Notes: generated by a model not told the origin, from the sequence alone. A DNA stretch of 64,000 nucleotides from Fibrobacter sp. UWB16 (GCF_900215325.1 NZ_OCMS01000001.1:682001-746000), one strand, 5' to 3'. Shown: positions 1 to 8,362, numbered from the stretch's first letter. Program-made: numbers and translations.

Positions 1-908
1 TGACTTAATTCTACAGGCGCAGCATCAATAAACAAATTGAACTTTTCATCGTCAAAAAATTTTGCATATAACAAATTCAAAGAACCGCCATACATTGCCA
101 AAACACACGCACAAAAAGCAAACAATGCCACAGCGCCCATCGTCCAGCGCCTACGTTCACAAGGTTTCATTGAATCACACGCGTCTAAATCCTTGCCACA
201 CCAAAACGGATCGCGTGCAGCCACTTGAAAGAGATCTTTCACATGCAGCGATTCCTCGACAGTCCCAACTTTCTCACAGCAAACAACAAACTCCCCCACG
301 TCATTCATTTTCGCAAACAGTTCATCGGCTTTCAAGAATTCCTTAAAGCGCGCTACACGTTCCCGACAAGCGTCATCAAACGTTTCTCCGTAGCCGTATT
401 CTTCTGACCAATGACATAAACGACCTTCCATAAAAACGAGGATGTACACGCAATGTTCGCAAAGCGCGACAAACAACAAATTTCCATTATCCGCAACCTC
501 CGCACATTCGCAGCCACACTCCGCGCACGCTTCATCATACTTCAAGCAATTCTCACCATCCCATTCGCCTCGCAATATTTTGTCAGCAATTGCATACAAC
601 GCAATTTGTTTTGGCAAGCAACAGTCAAACGTTTTTCGGTAATTTTCCAAAGGTTCATCCGCTACCGCCACGAGATAGCGATGCTTGCGTCCATCCGACG
701 CATTGAACGAAACTAGCGGCCAAAAGAAAACCGCGCACTCGCCATCTGCAAAACCGGCATTAAATACATCTCTAAAATCTTCGTCAAATCGCTTGCGCAA
801 TTCCGTTTCCGTGAGAGTCCCGTCAAAAGACGTCGTTACCTCCCACGTCATCATCCGCGCTGTAACAGGCGAGATTCGCTTTTTCCAATACAAAAATTTA
901 CCCTCCAT
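1..908 (-). CDS. Partial membrane protein, possibly GspL/PilM-like (3' end outside window)
   Basis: This minus-strand frame is open from an ATG at 908 to the window edge, 302 codons without a stop. The first ~245 residues look cytoplasmic and Cys-rich. A hydrophobic segment at roughly residues 247-270 (starting WTMGAVALFAF) would be a single membrane span, and the visible remainder would be periplasmic. It lies 150 bp downstream of the secretin gene on the same strand, so both may belong to one pilus or secretion locus. The stretch ending VFMEGRLCHW is reminiscent of the actin-like fold of PilM/GspL, and the layout (cytoplasmic domain, one span, periplasmic tail) is that of GspL. That assignment is inference. 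There is no good ribosome-binding site before the ATG. It may simply be an uncharacterised lineage-specific protein. Confidence 0.6.
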   Translation of the reverse strand, partial: MEGKFLYWKKRISPVTARMMTWEVTTSFDGTLTETELRKRFDEDFRDVFNAGFADGECAVFFWPLVSFNASDGRKHRYLVAVADEPLENYRKTFDCCLPKQIALYAIADKILRGEWDGENCLKYDEACAECGCECAEVADNGNLLFVALCEHCVYILVFMEGRLCHWSEEYGYGETFDDACRERVARFKEFLKADELFAKMNDVGEFVVCCEKVGTVEESLHVKDLFQVAARDPFWCGKDLDACDSMKPCERRRWTMGAVALFAFCACVLAMYGGSLNLLYAKFFDDEKFNLFIDAAPVELS

Positions 909-940
909 TTTTTTATTTCGTTTACTAGACTTCACTGGAT

Positions 941-1044
941 GGGGCTAAAGCCCCAACTCTTTGGCTCGGTTATAAAAATGAGTAAACTCATTTTTGCAAC
1001 ACTCGCCTTCTGAGTTGTCTTCCCCTTTCAGGGTCAGGATGACG
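941..1044. repeat. Mosaic intergenic palindromic repeat
   Basis: The gap between the secretin and the partial gene holds a GGGGCT/AGCCCC palindrome (941-954). It also holds a perfect 10-bp stem with a 2-nt loop (974-995) flanked by GGCTC on the left and CTCGCC on the right, and it ends in the GGATGACG motif. The same flanks with different stem sequences recur at 59187-59228 (inverted), 63285-63325 and, imperfectly, 8530-8585 and 63915-63960. Confidence 0.7.
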
Positions 1045-1058
1045 AAGAAAAAAAACAT

Positions 1059-2828
1059 TTATCGTTTAACTTCAACTGTTGGCGTAATGAAAATCGCGAG
1101 TTCACTTTCGTCCTCTTCTTCGGAGGTGTAACTGAATAACCGCCCAAGAATCGGAATACTCCCCAAGAACGGCACCGCCTGCCGCACCTCCGTCTTGTTC
1201 TTGCGAATAAGCCCACCCAAGCACAAAGTTTCGCCATCACGCAACACCACAGTTGTCTTCATGTTCCGAGAACTGATGTCTCGCGGCCCATCGCCAGTGC
1301 TCCTGCCCGCCGTCTTGATTTCTGGAGACACAGACAACGTTATCAAACCGTCTTGCGTCATCGTTGGAGTGAGTTCCAATGAAATACCATCGTTAAACGA
1401 GCGGTAATCCGTAATCGGGTACCCATCCGCAGAAACTTGACTGACAAGATAATAGACCGTATTCGTCACGTTGAGTTCCGACTTATTGCCGTTCAGCGTT
1501 GTCACGCGTGGGCGCGCAAGAACCTTCGCCTCATTGTTCTCTTCCATCGACGAAAGCTCCAGCTCAAAGCGATCCGGCAAGATTCCAATTTTTCCGAACG
1601 CCCCCGATTTGGAAATATCCTTGCCCAAGAAATCAAAGAATCCGCGCGCCTGAATATCGCGCTCTCCCACATTTCGCGTTGCCCCACTCCGCACACCAAT
1701 CGCAAAACCACGTCCCTTGCGAAACTCCACAATCACACACGCAAGCGTCACCTGCATTTGGGGCACATCGACCATTTTCAAGAGCTCCGCAGCACGCGCA
1801 ATCGCTCGCGGCGAACCTCCAAGCACCAGTGAATTCTGCTCGCGATATTCCGAAACATTCAGTTCCGATCCTTTCATAAACTTCGAAAGCTGCGCCATAG
1901 CCTTCTCAGGCGACACATGCTTTAGCGGGAATACCTGTACATCGGCAAGCGCTTTCGCCCCTTCTTCCGAGACCCAAAGCGACGACGAATCTAGCCGAAA
2001 CGTGAACGCACTTCCGCGAAAAAGTGACGCTAAAAGTTCCGGCAACGAAACATCCTTGAACGACATCTGCACTATTTCATTCAAATCGCCATAAACCGCC
2101 AAATTGAGCCCCGCTTCTTCAGCAATTGCCTTAAGCACCGATTTGAGCGAAGCCGACTGCAAATCCACCGAATAAAGGTCTCCCGCACGTTCCACAGAAA
2201 CTTCCGCGCCATCCGGCGAACCGTTCAGAGCTTTCCCGCCGTCCCCCGCTTTTGCACGAGAAACCCGCAAACACCCGCGCTTCCCGCGTACCTTAAACCC
2301 GTTAGATTCCATCAGCACGCGAAACGCCATTTCCGGAACCATTCCCCTCAGATTTCCACTCACCACACCATCCACGTCGTAATCCGCAAGCACATTCACG
2401 CCCGTGTTCAGCCCAAATTCCTTCACAAACTCGCGCACGTTCATGTTTTGGACATCAACGACTACGCCTGAATCCGTGAGTGCAATCGAACCATTTTGCA
2501 CGCGCGAACGCCGAATATGGTACACACGCCCCTCCAGCACCACATCTAGCCCATGCGCCGCGCAAAGCGAAGTCAGCCCCTCGAAAAGACTCACCCCCTC
2601 CAAGTGAAACGTCACGCGCACATCGCCAACATCATCCGTCAAAATCGACGTTCCATACGCAAGCGAAAGCGTCCGCGCCACCTCCGAGAGCGCGACATCC
2701 GCAAAATCAAGCATAACCGCCCCCGGCGAAGTCCGAACAGACTTCGGCTTTTCAACCGAACGCGCTCCCGCCACCGACGAAGACAACAACAATGTCAAAA
2801 GGGAAATTCCCAAGATCCTTAGAAGCAC
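1059..2828 (-). CDS. Secretin (GspD/PilQ family) outer-membrane channel
   Basis: This is a 589-residue secretin that would form the outer-membrane ring of a type IV pilus or type II secretion machine. The C-terminal third has the family signature: a VLARPRVTTLNG strand, the LELTPTM and VVLRDGETLCLGGLI motifs, and VPFLGSIPILGRLF close to the end. Upstream lie three consecutive STN/N0-like modules (about residues 38-108, 118-195 and 215-290) and an N1-type domain (about 300-365). An N-terminal signal peptide is visible (MLLRILGISLLTLLL). The start is a GTG at 2828 with AGGAG six bases upstream. The next gene on the strand is the partial membrane protein, consistent with a pilus/secretion locus. 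PilQ and GspD cannot be told apart with certainty from this sequence alone. Confidence 0.88.
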   Translation of the reverse strand: MLLRILGISLLTLLLSSSVAGARSVEKPKSVRTSPGAVMLDFADVALSEVARTLSLAYGTSILTDDVGDVRVTFHLEGVSLFEGLTSLCAAHGLDVVLEGRVYHIRRSRVQNGSIALTDSGVVVDVQNMNVREFVKEFGLNTGVNVLADYDVDGVVSGNLRGMVPEMAFRVLMESNGFKVRGKRGCLRVSRAKAGDGGKALNGSPDGAEVSVERAGDLYSVDLQSASLKSVLKAIAEEAGLNLAVYGDLNEIVQMSFKDVSLPELLASLFRGSAFTFRLDSSSLWVSEEGAKALADVQVFPLKHVSPEKAMAQLSKFMKGSELNVSEYREQNSLVLGGSPRAIARAAELLKMVDVPQMQVTLACVIVEFRKGRGFAIGVRSGATRNVGERDIQARGFFDFLGKDISKSGAFGKIGILPDRFELELSSMEENNEAKVLARPRVTTLNGNKSELNVTNTVYYLVSQVSADGYPITDYRSFNDGISLELTPTMTQDGLITLSVSPEIKTAGRSTGDGPRDISSRNMKTTVVLRDGETLCLGGLIRKNKTEVRQAVPFLGSIPILGRLFSYTSEEEDESELAIFITPTVEVKR

Positions 2829-2989
2829 ACGATTCTCCTAAAATGCGCATGCCCGCTTTTTCAATGCGAACGCTCTTTGGCGCTACAATTGCGGCCCCTG
2901 CCCGGGATAATATTAAGGATCTAAGAAATGATATAATAAGTTGCGGAGTCAATGTACAAAATTGCGAACGCAAAAGCAAGGCGGAGGCC

Positions 2990-3055
2990 TTTAGTCATTG
3001 GTCATTAGTTATTGATTTATAATCTAAGAACCATTGACCAAAAACCAACAACCAA
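2990..3055. repeat. Inverted heptanucleotide repeat
   Basis: Loose 7-nt units of the type TAGTCAT/TGGTCAT run rightward from 2990. After a short A+T spacer the complementary units (CCATTGACC, then CCAACAACC) follow, so the block can fold on itself. A second copy with a different core is at 62245-62344. It lies in the 420-bp gap between the divergent secretin and coiled-coil genes. Confidence 0.55.
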
Positions 3056-3150
3056 ATAAATTTTCGGAACTTTTATCCCCACTGAGGCGAATTACCTCGT
3101 TTTTTCATGGGTTTTAAGACCAGCAAAAAGGACTTTTCGAACAAAAACAT

Positions 3151-3169
3151 CGAAATTTACGCAATTTCG
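3151..3169. promoter_or_regulatory. 7-bp dyad upstream of the sigma-54 promoter
   Basis: CGAAATT and AATTTCG form a perfect inverted repeat with a 5-nt centre. It sits about 15 bp upstream of the -24 element at 3184, so it could be an activator or repressor site. Bacterial enhancer-binding proteins usually bind further upstream, so this is tentative. Confidence 0.3.
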
Positions 3170-3183
3170 CCACATTTCCAAAA

Positions 3184-3200
3184 TTGGCACGGTTCTTGCT
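3184..3200 (+). promoter_or_regulatory. Sigma-54 (RpoN) type promoter
   Basis: TTGGCACG-GTTC-TTGCT matches the RpoN -24/-12 consensus (TGGCAC-N5-TTGC) at every key base, with the invariant GG (3186-3187) and GC (3198-3199) separated by exactly 10 bp. Transcription would start near 3211, about 38 nt before the ATG at 3249. This also argues against a translation start at 3210, which would be at the RNA 5' end. Confidence 0.75.
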
Positions 3201-3248
3201 AAATACAGGGTGGAAACAAAAAATCCACCCACAATCATAGGAAAAATC

Positions 3249-4148
3249 ATGAAAACAAAATTCATTGCAATCCTCACAATCTCTACGCTTGCCTTTTTTG
3301 CCAATGCATCTGCCAAGAGCGATGCCTCTGACATGAAGAGCGTCAAGGCCGAAATTACCGCTGAAATTTCAGCAGAAGTCCAATCCGAAGTTGTCGACAA
3401 GGCAGACTTCAAGAAGATGCGCGAAGAAAGCAAGGAAGCTCGCAAGGGTCTCCTCGACAAGATCAAGCTCGAAAAGGACGAAGCTAAGGTAGAAGCTCCG
3501 AAGCCGCCGAAGCCGGAAATCGAACCGCCGACCCCGAAGACGGAAGAAGAACTCCAGGCCGAACGCGAAGCTCACAAGGCTGAACTCGAAGCCAAGAAGG
3601 CCGAACGTGAAGCTAAGAAGGCTGAAGAAGAAGCAAAGCGTGCTGAACGTGAAGAAGCTTTGAAAGCTGAACGCGAAGCAAAGAAGGCCGAAATGGAAGC
3701 AAAGCGCGCCGAAGAAGAAGCTAAGCGTGCTGAACGCGAAGAAGCCCGCAAGGCCGAACGCGAAGCCAAGAAGGCCGAAATGGAAGCAAAGCGTGCTGAA
3801 CTCGAAGCACAGCGCGCAGAACGCGAAGAAGCTTTGAAGGCTGAACGCGAAGCTCGCAAGGCTGAAATGGAAGCAAAGCGTGCTGAACTTGAAGCACAGC
3901 GCGCAGAACGCGAAGAAGCTTTGAAGGCCGAACGCGAAGCTAAGAAGGCCGAAATGGAAGCCAAGCGTGCTGAACTCGAAGCTCAGCGTGCAGAACGCGA
4001 AGAAGCTTTGAAGGCTGAACGTGAAGCTCGCAAGGCTGAAATGGAAGCTAAAAAGGCTGAACGCGAAGCACAGAAAGCAGAACGCGAAGCTTTGAAGGCT
4101 GAAAAAGAAACTGTAAAAGAAGAAAAGACCGTAGCACAGGTTGAATAA
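3249..4148 (+). CDS. Secreted charged repeat protein, predicted single alpha-helix
   Basis: This is a 299-residue protein with a signal peptide (MKTKFIAILTISTLAFFANA). A linker rich in Pro/Lys/Glu (about residues 80-105) follows, then a Lys/Arg/Glu/Ala repeat to the end built from units such as AEREAKKAEMEAKRAELEAQ. The longer period is about 30 residues (90 bp), visible as a near-exact DNA tandem repeat from about 3650 to 4030. Such sequence usually folds as a coiled coil or a stable single alpha-helix, suggesting a periplasmic spacer or a cell-wall-associated rod. The start is chosen at 3249 because AGGAA lies just upstream and the signal peptide begins there. Expression appears to depend on the sigma-54-type promoter at 3184. 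The segment MREESKEARKGLLDKIK is shared with the next gene. The specific function is unknown. Confidence 0.8.
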   Translation: MKTKFIAILTISTLAFFANASAKSDASDMKSVKAEITAEISAEVQSEVVDKADFKKMREESKEARKGLLDKIKLEKDEAKVEAPKPPKPEIEPPTPKTEEELQAEREAHKAELEAKKAEREAKKAEEEAKRAEREEALKAEREAKKAEMEAKRAEEEAKRAEREEARKAEREAKKAEMEAKRAELEAQRAEREEALKAEREARKAEMEAKRAELEAQRAEREEALKAEREAKKAEMEAKRAELEAQRAEREEALKAEREARKAEMEAKKAEREAQKAEREALKAEKETVKEEKTVAQVE

Positions 4149-4169
4149 GGACTTTCCTCCTAAAAATCT

Positions 4170-4203
4170 GGGCGACGGGAGCATCCGTCGCCCTCTTTTT
4201 TCC
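4170..4203 (+). terminator. Rho-independent terminator/attenuator
   Basis: GGGCGACGG pairs with CCGTCGCCC around a 6-nt loop and is followed by a T-rich tract. Only about 22 bp separate it from the next start codon, so the downstream gene may be reached by partial read-through. Confidence 0.85.
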
Positions 4204-4225
4204 GAGTCTTTTCAAGGTTAACGCT

Positions 4226-4672
4226 ATGAAAAACGCAAACAAACTTATTGCACTTTTGACCAGCTCGGTATTCGTGGCGGTTCCGTTTGCTCAACCGGAA
4301 TCCGATATCGCGACGCCTGCAGAAAGGTCAGAAATTTCGCAAGACGTTCCTGACCTTGGACAGAAACAGAAAGAGGACTGGCAGCGCTTACGTGAAGAAC
4401 GCAAGCAAGCACGGCAACAAATTCTCTCGGACATCAAGGCAAATGCCCATGCCGAAATCAAGGATATCCAGCAAGACATCAACTTGCAAAAAATGAGCAA
4501 CAACGCGCTAAACGAAAACAAGAATATCGCGAAAGAAAATATTATCAACAAAGAAAAAGGGCAAATCGAAAAGAATCGCGACGAATGGGAAAAACAGCAC
4601 CCAGAAAACCCGCCGTTCGATGTTCCACGTCCAAACGAACACGTCCCTTTCCCTAAAGGTCCTAAATTTTAA
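4226..4672 (+). CDS. Small secreted coiled-coil protein, paralogue of the preceding gene
   Basis: This is a 148-residue protein with a signal peptide (MKNANKLIALLTSSVFVAVP) and a highly charged Asn/Lys/Glu-rich helical body. It ends in a Pro-rich tail (PPFDVPRPNEHVPFPKGPKF). Residues around LREERKQARQQILSDIK match the MREESKEARKGLLDKIK segment of the upstream protein, so the two are probably diverged paralogues. No promoter is obvious in the 22 bp after the upstream terminator, so transcription probably comes from 3184 through leaky termination. AAGG about 10 bases before the ATG can serve as the ribosome-binding site. The function is not known. Confidence 0.75.
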   Translation: MKNANKLIALLTSSVFVAVPFAQPESDIATPAERSEISQDVPDLGQKQKEDWQRLREERKQARQQILSDIKANAHAEIKDIQQDINLQKMSNNALNENKNIAKENIINKEKGQIEKNRDEWEKQHPENPPFDVPRPNEHVPFPKGPKF

Positions 4673-4704
4673 GACCAAAGATTTGAATTTTACCAACCCA
4701 CACA

Positions 4705-4735
4705 AAAGCGACGCCGAATGGCGTCGCTTTTTTTT
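4705..4735. terminator. Bidirectional terminator between convergent genes
   Basis: An 11-bp stem (AAAGCGACGCC/GGCGTCGCTTT) with a 4-nt loop has T runs on the plus side and four T's on the minus side. It separates the small coiled-coil gene from the convergent lipoprotein gene. Confidence 0.85.
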
Positions 4736-4752
4736 GATCAATTTTTAGCTTA

Positions 4753-6348
4753 TCACCACGGTGCCGGAGCGTAGATGAATTGACCGGCGCTGCAAAAGAA
4801 CACGCAGCCATCGATATCGCTAGCCTCGCCTTCGTTTTCGCAAGCGGTTCCGATTACAGGGCTTGCCTGGCAACGCAGAGACGGGCGGTCGCAATCGACT
4901 TCTTCACCGCATTCGTAATACCTGAAGCGTTCCACCCACTTGTTATTGACGCAGATGTAGTTTTCGATTCTGAAACTATTATTGGATTCCACGATGCGGA
5001 GGTCTCTGCTAGATTCGGAGCCATCGCAAGGTTCGCTCAGCCACTTGTCATTGCAGTATCTATCGATGCCATACTTGTTGCAAAGTTCGTATTCGCTATA
5101 GCCGCATTCTGGAGCAAGGGCATTACAGACCGGAATTGCGCATCCATCTCCAATTCCGTTTTCGCAATCCTTGACATTCAAAGTCCAGAATCCACGATCA
5201 CACATAAATTCATTTCCTGTCTCGCAATCAATTGCGATTTCGCCTTGGTTTCCACCACAAGAACGGCAGCCTTGCACAGTTTCATCGCACTTGATATCAG
5301 AGATGTGTAGGCAGGTTTCGTCACCCATGCCGAACTTTTTCCATTTGCCTTTCTCGCACTTGTAATGACCATTAATGGCACCTATGTTAAAGCATGCTTC
5401 GCAGTATTCAAGTTCACCTTGGGCGCAACGTTTGTTATCGGCATTTCCATTCACTTGCCAAATTTCTCCGTCGCAATAATACTTCACAGATGTTTCGCAA
5501 TCGGCAATTTCGCGGATGCCCTTCGGTTGGCAAAGAGTATATCCACAGCCACCCATTCCCGGCTTGCATTCACTTGGCTTGATATTCAGGCAAGCAACCG
5601 GCTTCCAATAATTGTCTTTACATTCATAATTCGCTTCCGTCTCGCAGTCAACAGCAGTAAGGCCGTTTTGACCTACGCAGTTTCCCTGCTCCGTCATGCC
5701 ATCGTAATCCGAAATATGCTTGCAGGTTCTGAAAGACGATTCCGTGCAACAAATAGGTTCATAAGTTTCAACGCCATTACAGCTCGTGGTCCATCGACCA
5801 TTCGGACACATTTCTGCAGGAGTTTTCCATTCACCGTCTTCACAATAAAGACTTTCGCCAGTAATGCAATCATTGCTTTTTCGTTCCATGTTCAATTCAC
5901 ACGGATGGCAAACGCACTTTTCCCCAGGAGGGCATGGTTCACATACGACATCGCTCACATGCTTGCATGTTTCAAAAACGCTCGAACTCGACACGCGCAC
6001 AGAAGATGAACTAGCAACAACAGAACTGGAACTCATCGACTTATCAGAAGAAGAGCTACTTGTGCAATAGTTGGTCACCCCAAATTCACAAAGTTGTTCG
6101 ACGGTGTAACCACACTCAGGGAGCAATGCGGCACACTGCGAGCTGAGCGGGATATCGGATGAAGAACTTACAACAAGCTCAGAACTAGAGGATTGCGGGC
6201 CAGATTGTTCAACAGACGAGGACTTTCCGTCGCCTCCTCCGTTATAATCAGGGCCGCTTAAAGCATCGTTATCGCAGGCAACGACCGCAAAAGAGGTAGC
6301 CGCCATAACGGCAAGGCTCATCGCCTTGACATAATGATTCTTTTTCAT
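4753..6348 (-). CDS. Cys-rich lipoprotein with poly-serine linkers
   Basis: This is a 531-residue predicted lipoprotein: a signal peptide ends in a lipobox-like FAVVAC, followed by linkers of repeated SSSS blocks (about residues 42-125). The rest is built of short Cys-rich modules with recurring C-x-x-G-x-W and 'YCEDGEW/YYCDGEIW' patterns. The many cysteines suggest disulphide-stabilised surface modules. Ser-rich linkers like these are typical of Fibrobacter secreted proteins. AAGGAG precedes the ATG at 6348. It starts 17 bp after the previous lipoprotein gene and is the last gene of a three-gene operon. No enzymatic domain is recognisable; a role in surface attachment is speculation. Confidence 0.85.
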   Translation of the reverse strand: MKKNHYVKAMSLAVMAATSFAVVACDNDALSGPDYNGGGDGKSSSVEQSGPQSSSSELVVSSSSDIPLSSQCAALLPECGYTVEQLCEFGVTNYCTSSSSSDKSMSSSSVVASSSSVRVSSSSVFETCKHVSDVVCEPCPPGEKCVCHPCELNMERKSNDCITGESLYCEDGEWKTPAEMCPNGRWTTSCNGVETYEPICCTESSFRTCKHISDYDGMTEQGNCVGQNGLTAVDCETEANYECKDNYWKPVACLNIKPSECKPGMGGCGYTLCQPKGIREIADCETSVKYYCDGEIWQVNGNADNKRCAQGELEYCEACFNIGAINGHYKCEKGKWKKFGMGDETCLHISDIKCDETVQGCRSCGGNQGEIAIDCETGNEFMCDRGFWTLNVKDCENGIGDGCAIPVCNALAPECGYSEYELCNKYGIDRYCNDKWLSEPCDGSESSRDLRIVESNNSFRIENYICVNNKWVERFRYYECGEEVDCDRPSLRCQASPVIGTACENEGEASDIDGCVFFCSAGQFIYAPAPW

Positions 6349-6365
6349 GATGTTTTCTCCTTAAT

Positions 6366-7376
6366 TTATAAGTTCTTTTTTGATGGCGCAGGCGATCTTT
6401 CGCTCACCCATTCATTACCCACCTTAAGAATCGGGCAATTATCAGACAAATCCATATCAATCTTTACATGTTCCGTTTCGGCATGGCTATTGAGTTTTCC
6501 ACAGTAGTAGAACAGGAACCTAGACACTTCGCTTGAAGACATCGCCTTGCAATCGCCTGCAGGAACATCAAGCACCTTGATGACATTCTCGGTAATTTCA
6601 GCAACGATATAGGCTGCAGTCAATCCATCGCTATACACATTGAACGTATAAAGTCCACAATTTTCGTCCAAAGTTTCATTCTTTATCGCACTGATGATTT
6701 GAGGATACATCGCAAATGCCATCGGGAAGTATTCTTGCAACGCATCGACATTCTGCTTTACAATTTTGTGCGGCCAAGGAGAATCAAATTCGGGCGTCAT
6801 CGGCGGATTCGGTTCTTGTGAATGAGCATCATTGTTTTGACCAATTGATGTCGACATAACACCACTGTCAAAAGAGACCGACTTGAGATTGAGCAAATCC
6901 AAGTAATAGTCTAGCGTATTCGGCTTTGCTGATCCTTCAACAGGTCTTTCGGAACTACTAGAACCATCTTCTATTTTACCTGGATTCACAGAACTGCTAG
7001 AATTATTATTCACATCAACACCAGTAGAAGAACTTGTGGCTCCAGGAGGCGTACTATTCGAGGACTCCATATAAGAGCTGCTGGATACAGCCTTCGAACT
7101 GCTAGACGATTTTGCAGTAGAACTCGACGATTTTACAGAACTACTAGATTTTTCGGAGCTACTCGAAACTGCACGCGAGCTGCTAGATTTTTCGACATCC
7201 TTAGATTCATTGGAAGAACTAGACAATTCCTCTTCAGAGCTAGAGGAATCCTCATAAGCCATTTCGTTCGTCTCTTCGGACGTACCTGCAATTTTATCCG
7301 AAGAACACCCCGCAAAGAAGCTCAGCGAAAAGATTACCGTGAGCGTTATAAGTTCATACAAACTACACTTCTTCAT
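6366..7376 (-). CDS. Ser-rich lipoprotein
   Basis: This is a 336-residue predicted lipoprotein (signal peptide ending FFAGC). About 100 residues consist largely of repeated SSSS blocks, followed by a compact C-terminal domain of about 180 residues with few cysteines and no family I recognise. The ATG at 7376 has AAGGAG seven bases upstream and lies inside the last codons of the TIGR02147-like gene (14-bp overlap), so translation is probably coupled. The next gene, another Ser-rich lipoprotein, follows after 17 bp. Co-expression suggests the two lipoproteins act together at the cell surface. Confidence 0.85.
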   Translation of the reverse strand: MKKCSLYELITLTVIFSLSFFAGCSSDKIAGTSEETNEMAYEDSSSSEEELSSSSNESKDVEKSSSSRAVSSSSEKSSSSVKSSSSTAKSSSSSKAVSSSSYMESSNSTPPGATSSSTGVDVNNNSSSSVNPGKIEDGSSSSERPVEGSAKPNTLDYYLDLLNLKSVSFDSGVMSTSIGQNNDAHSQEPNPPMTPEFDSPWPHKIVKQNVDALQEYFPMAFAMYPQIISAIKNETLDENCGLYTFNVYSDGLTAAYIVAEITENVIKVLDVPAGDCKAMSSSEVSRFLFYYCGKLNSHAETEHVKIDMDLSDNCPILKVGNEWVSERSPAPSKKNL

Positions 7377-8196
7377 TTTCGTTCTCCTTCACGTTTTTCG
7401 TCAGGGGGAATAATTGCAAATTCAAACGATAAACTTGTTCAATATTCTTTTCTTCAGCAGCGATGGCAATAATCTGGCGACGGCATTCATTCAGCACACA
7501 TTCGATTTTGTGGAACGACTCGCGCGAAAGCCCCATGGTCACTCCACTAAAATTACGAATTTCCTTGGGGAGTTCAAGCGCCGAAGTCGCAAGCCTGGAC
7601 ATTTGGCGATGCATATTTCTCATGGCAAGCCGCGTTGCATCCGTTGTGCCCTTGATCGAAGTTTCGGACTGGACAAAATTTTCATCTTCTTTTTTCAGAA
7701 GTCCCGATTTCGTGAGAAAATCGAGAGAATCGCGAACCTCCGCAGCAGAAATTTGCGGATAGCACATCTTAGCCATTTCGCCCGGAGTGGCGCCCGGCAT
7801 AATCGGGGCAAGTTCCCTGACAACCGAGTTGTGCCAAGTATCGTAGTACTTGAAGAACTCGCCTTCAATCGTACGGACTTTGTACGTCTTTGCGATGGAA
7901 AGCATTTCTTCGTAGGCGGCTTTTTTACTTTCTTCCGTTTCGGCTTGGCCGAACTTGACCATCGCCCTGAAATAATCCATCTCGAAACCGGCAAGTCCCA
8001 TGGCGGCACCCGTGCGTTCTACACCGATACGGCTCAACTTGCTTTTACCATCGCAAACGACCTTCATGTACGAGGGAGAACTGAATCCTGCGTTCTTGGA
8101 GAATTCTCTCCAAGAGAACGCGGAACAGCGCTTGCGTTCCTCGTAGTAATCACGCATGAACATGCGGAAATCGGTATATTCGATGATCGGTTTCAT
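7363..8196 (-). CDS. TIGR02147 family protein (putative regulator)
   Basis: This 277-residue protein resembles the Fibrobacter paralogous family TIGR02147. The N-terminus KPIIEYTDFRMFMRDYYEER and the following FSWREFSKNAGFSSPSY segment are typical as I remember the family. The central and C-terminal parts are helical and resemble DUF4423-type sequences. I chose the ATG at 8196 because the further upstream candidate at 8232 is TTG and the family begins here. No strong ribosome-binding site is visible. It overlaps the first of two lipoprotein genes by 14 bp, an arrangement suggesting that it controls or assists their production. A DNA-binding role is proposed for such proteins but I cannot demonstrate it here. 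Confidence 0.8.
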   Translation of the reverse strand: MKPIIEYTDFRMFMRDYYEERKRCSAFSWREFSKNAGFSSPSYMKVVCDGKSKLSRIGVERTGAAMGLAGFEMDYFRAMVKFGQAETEESKKAAYEEMLSIAKTYKVRTIEGEFFKYYDTWHNSVVRELAPIMPGATPGEMAKMCYPQISAAEVRDSLDFLTKSGLLKKEDENFVQSETSIKGTTDATRLAMRNMHRQMSRLATSALELPKEIRNFSGVTMGLSRESFHKIECVLNECRRQIIAIAAEEKNIEQVYRLNLQLFPLTKNVKENENEEV

Positions 8197-8362
8197 ATTA
8201 AAAAATATAAAACCGTATTTTTCAAAAATCAAGTCTTTCTATGCTACAAAATTAAAGATTTTTGCAAAATTTAAGCATTTTTCTAAAATCCTCTCACAAA
8301 AATTTTGCATATACTACATCATGTAGCATATAGAGAATCTATTATAGCAACACTTATTCATC

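Noticed and set aside
3210-3248. Start of the coiled-coil protein at ATG 3210
   Set aside because: That ATG lies at the predicted sigma-54 transcription start and would put extra residues in front of a normal signal peptide.
3369-4184. 271-codon minus-strand Phe/Ser-rich ORF
   Set aside because: It is the mirror of the Lys/Glu/Ala repeat; its composition is a by-product of GAA/AAG/GCN codons.
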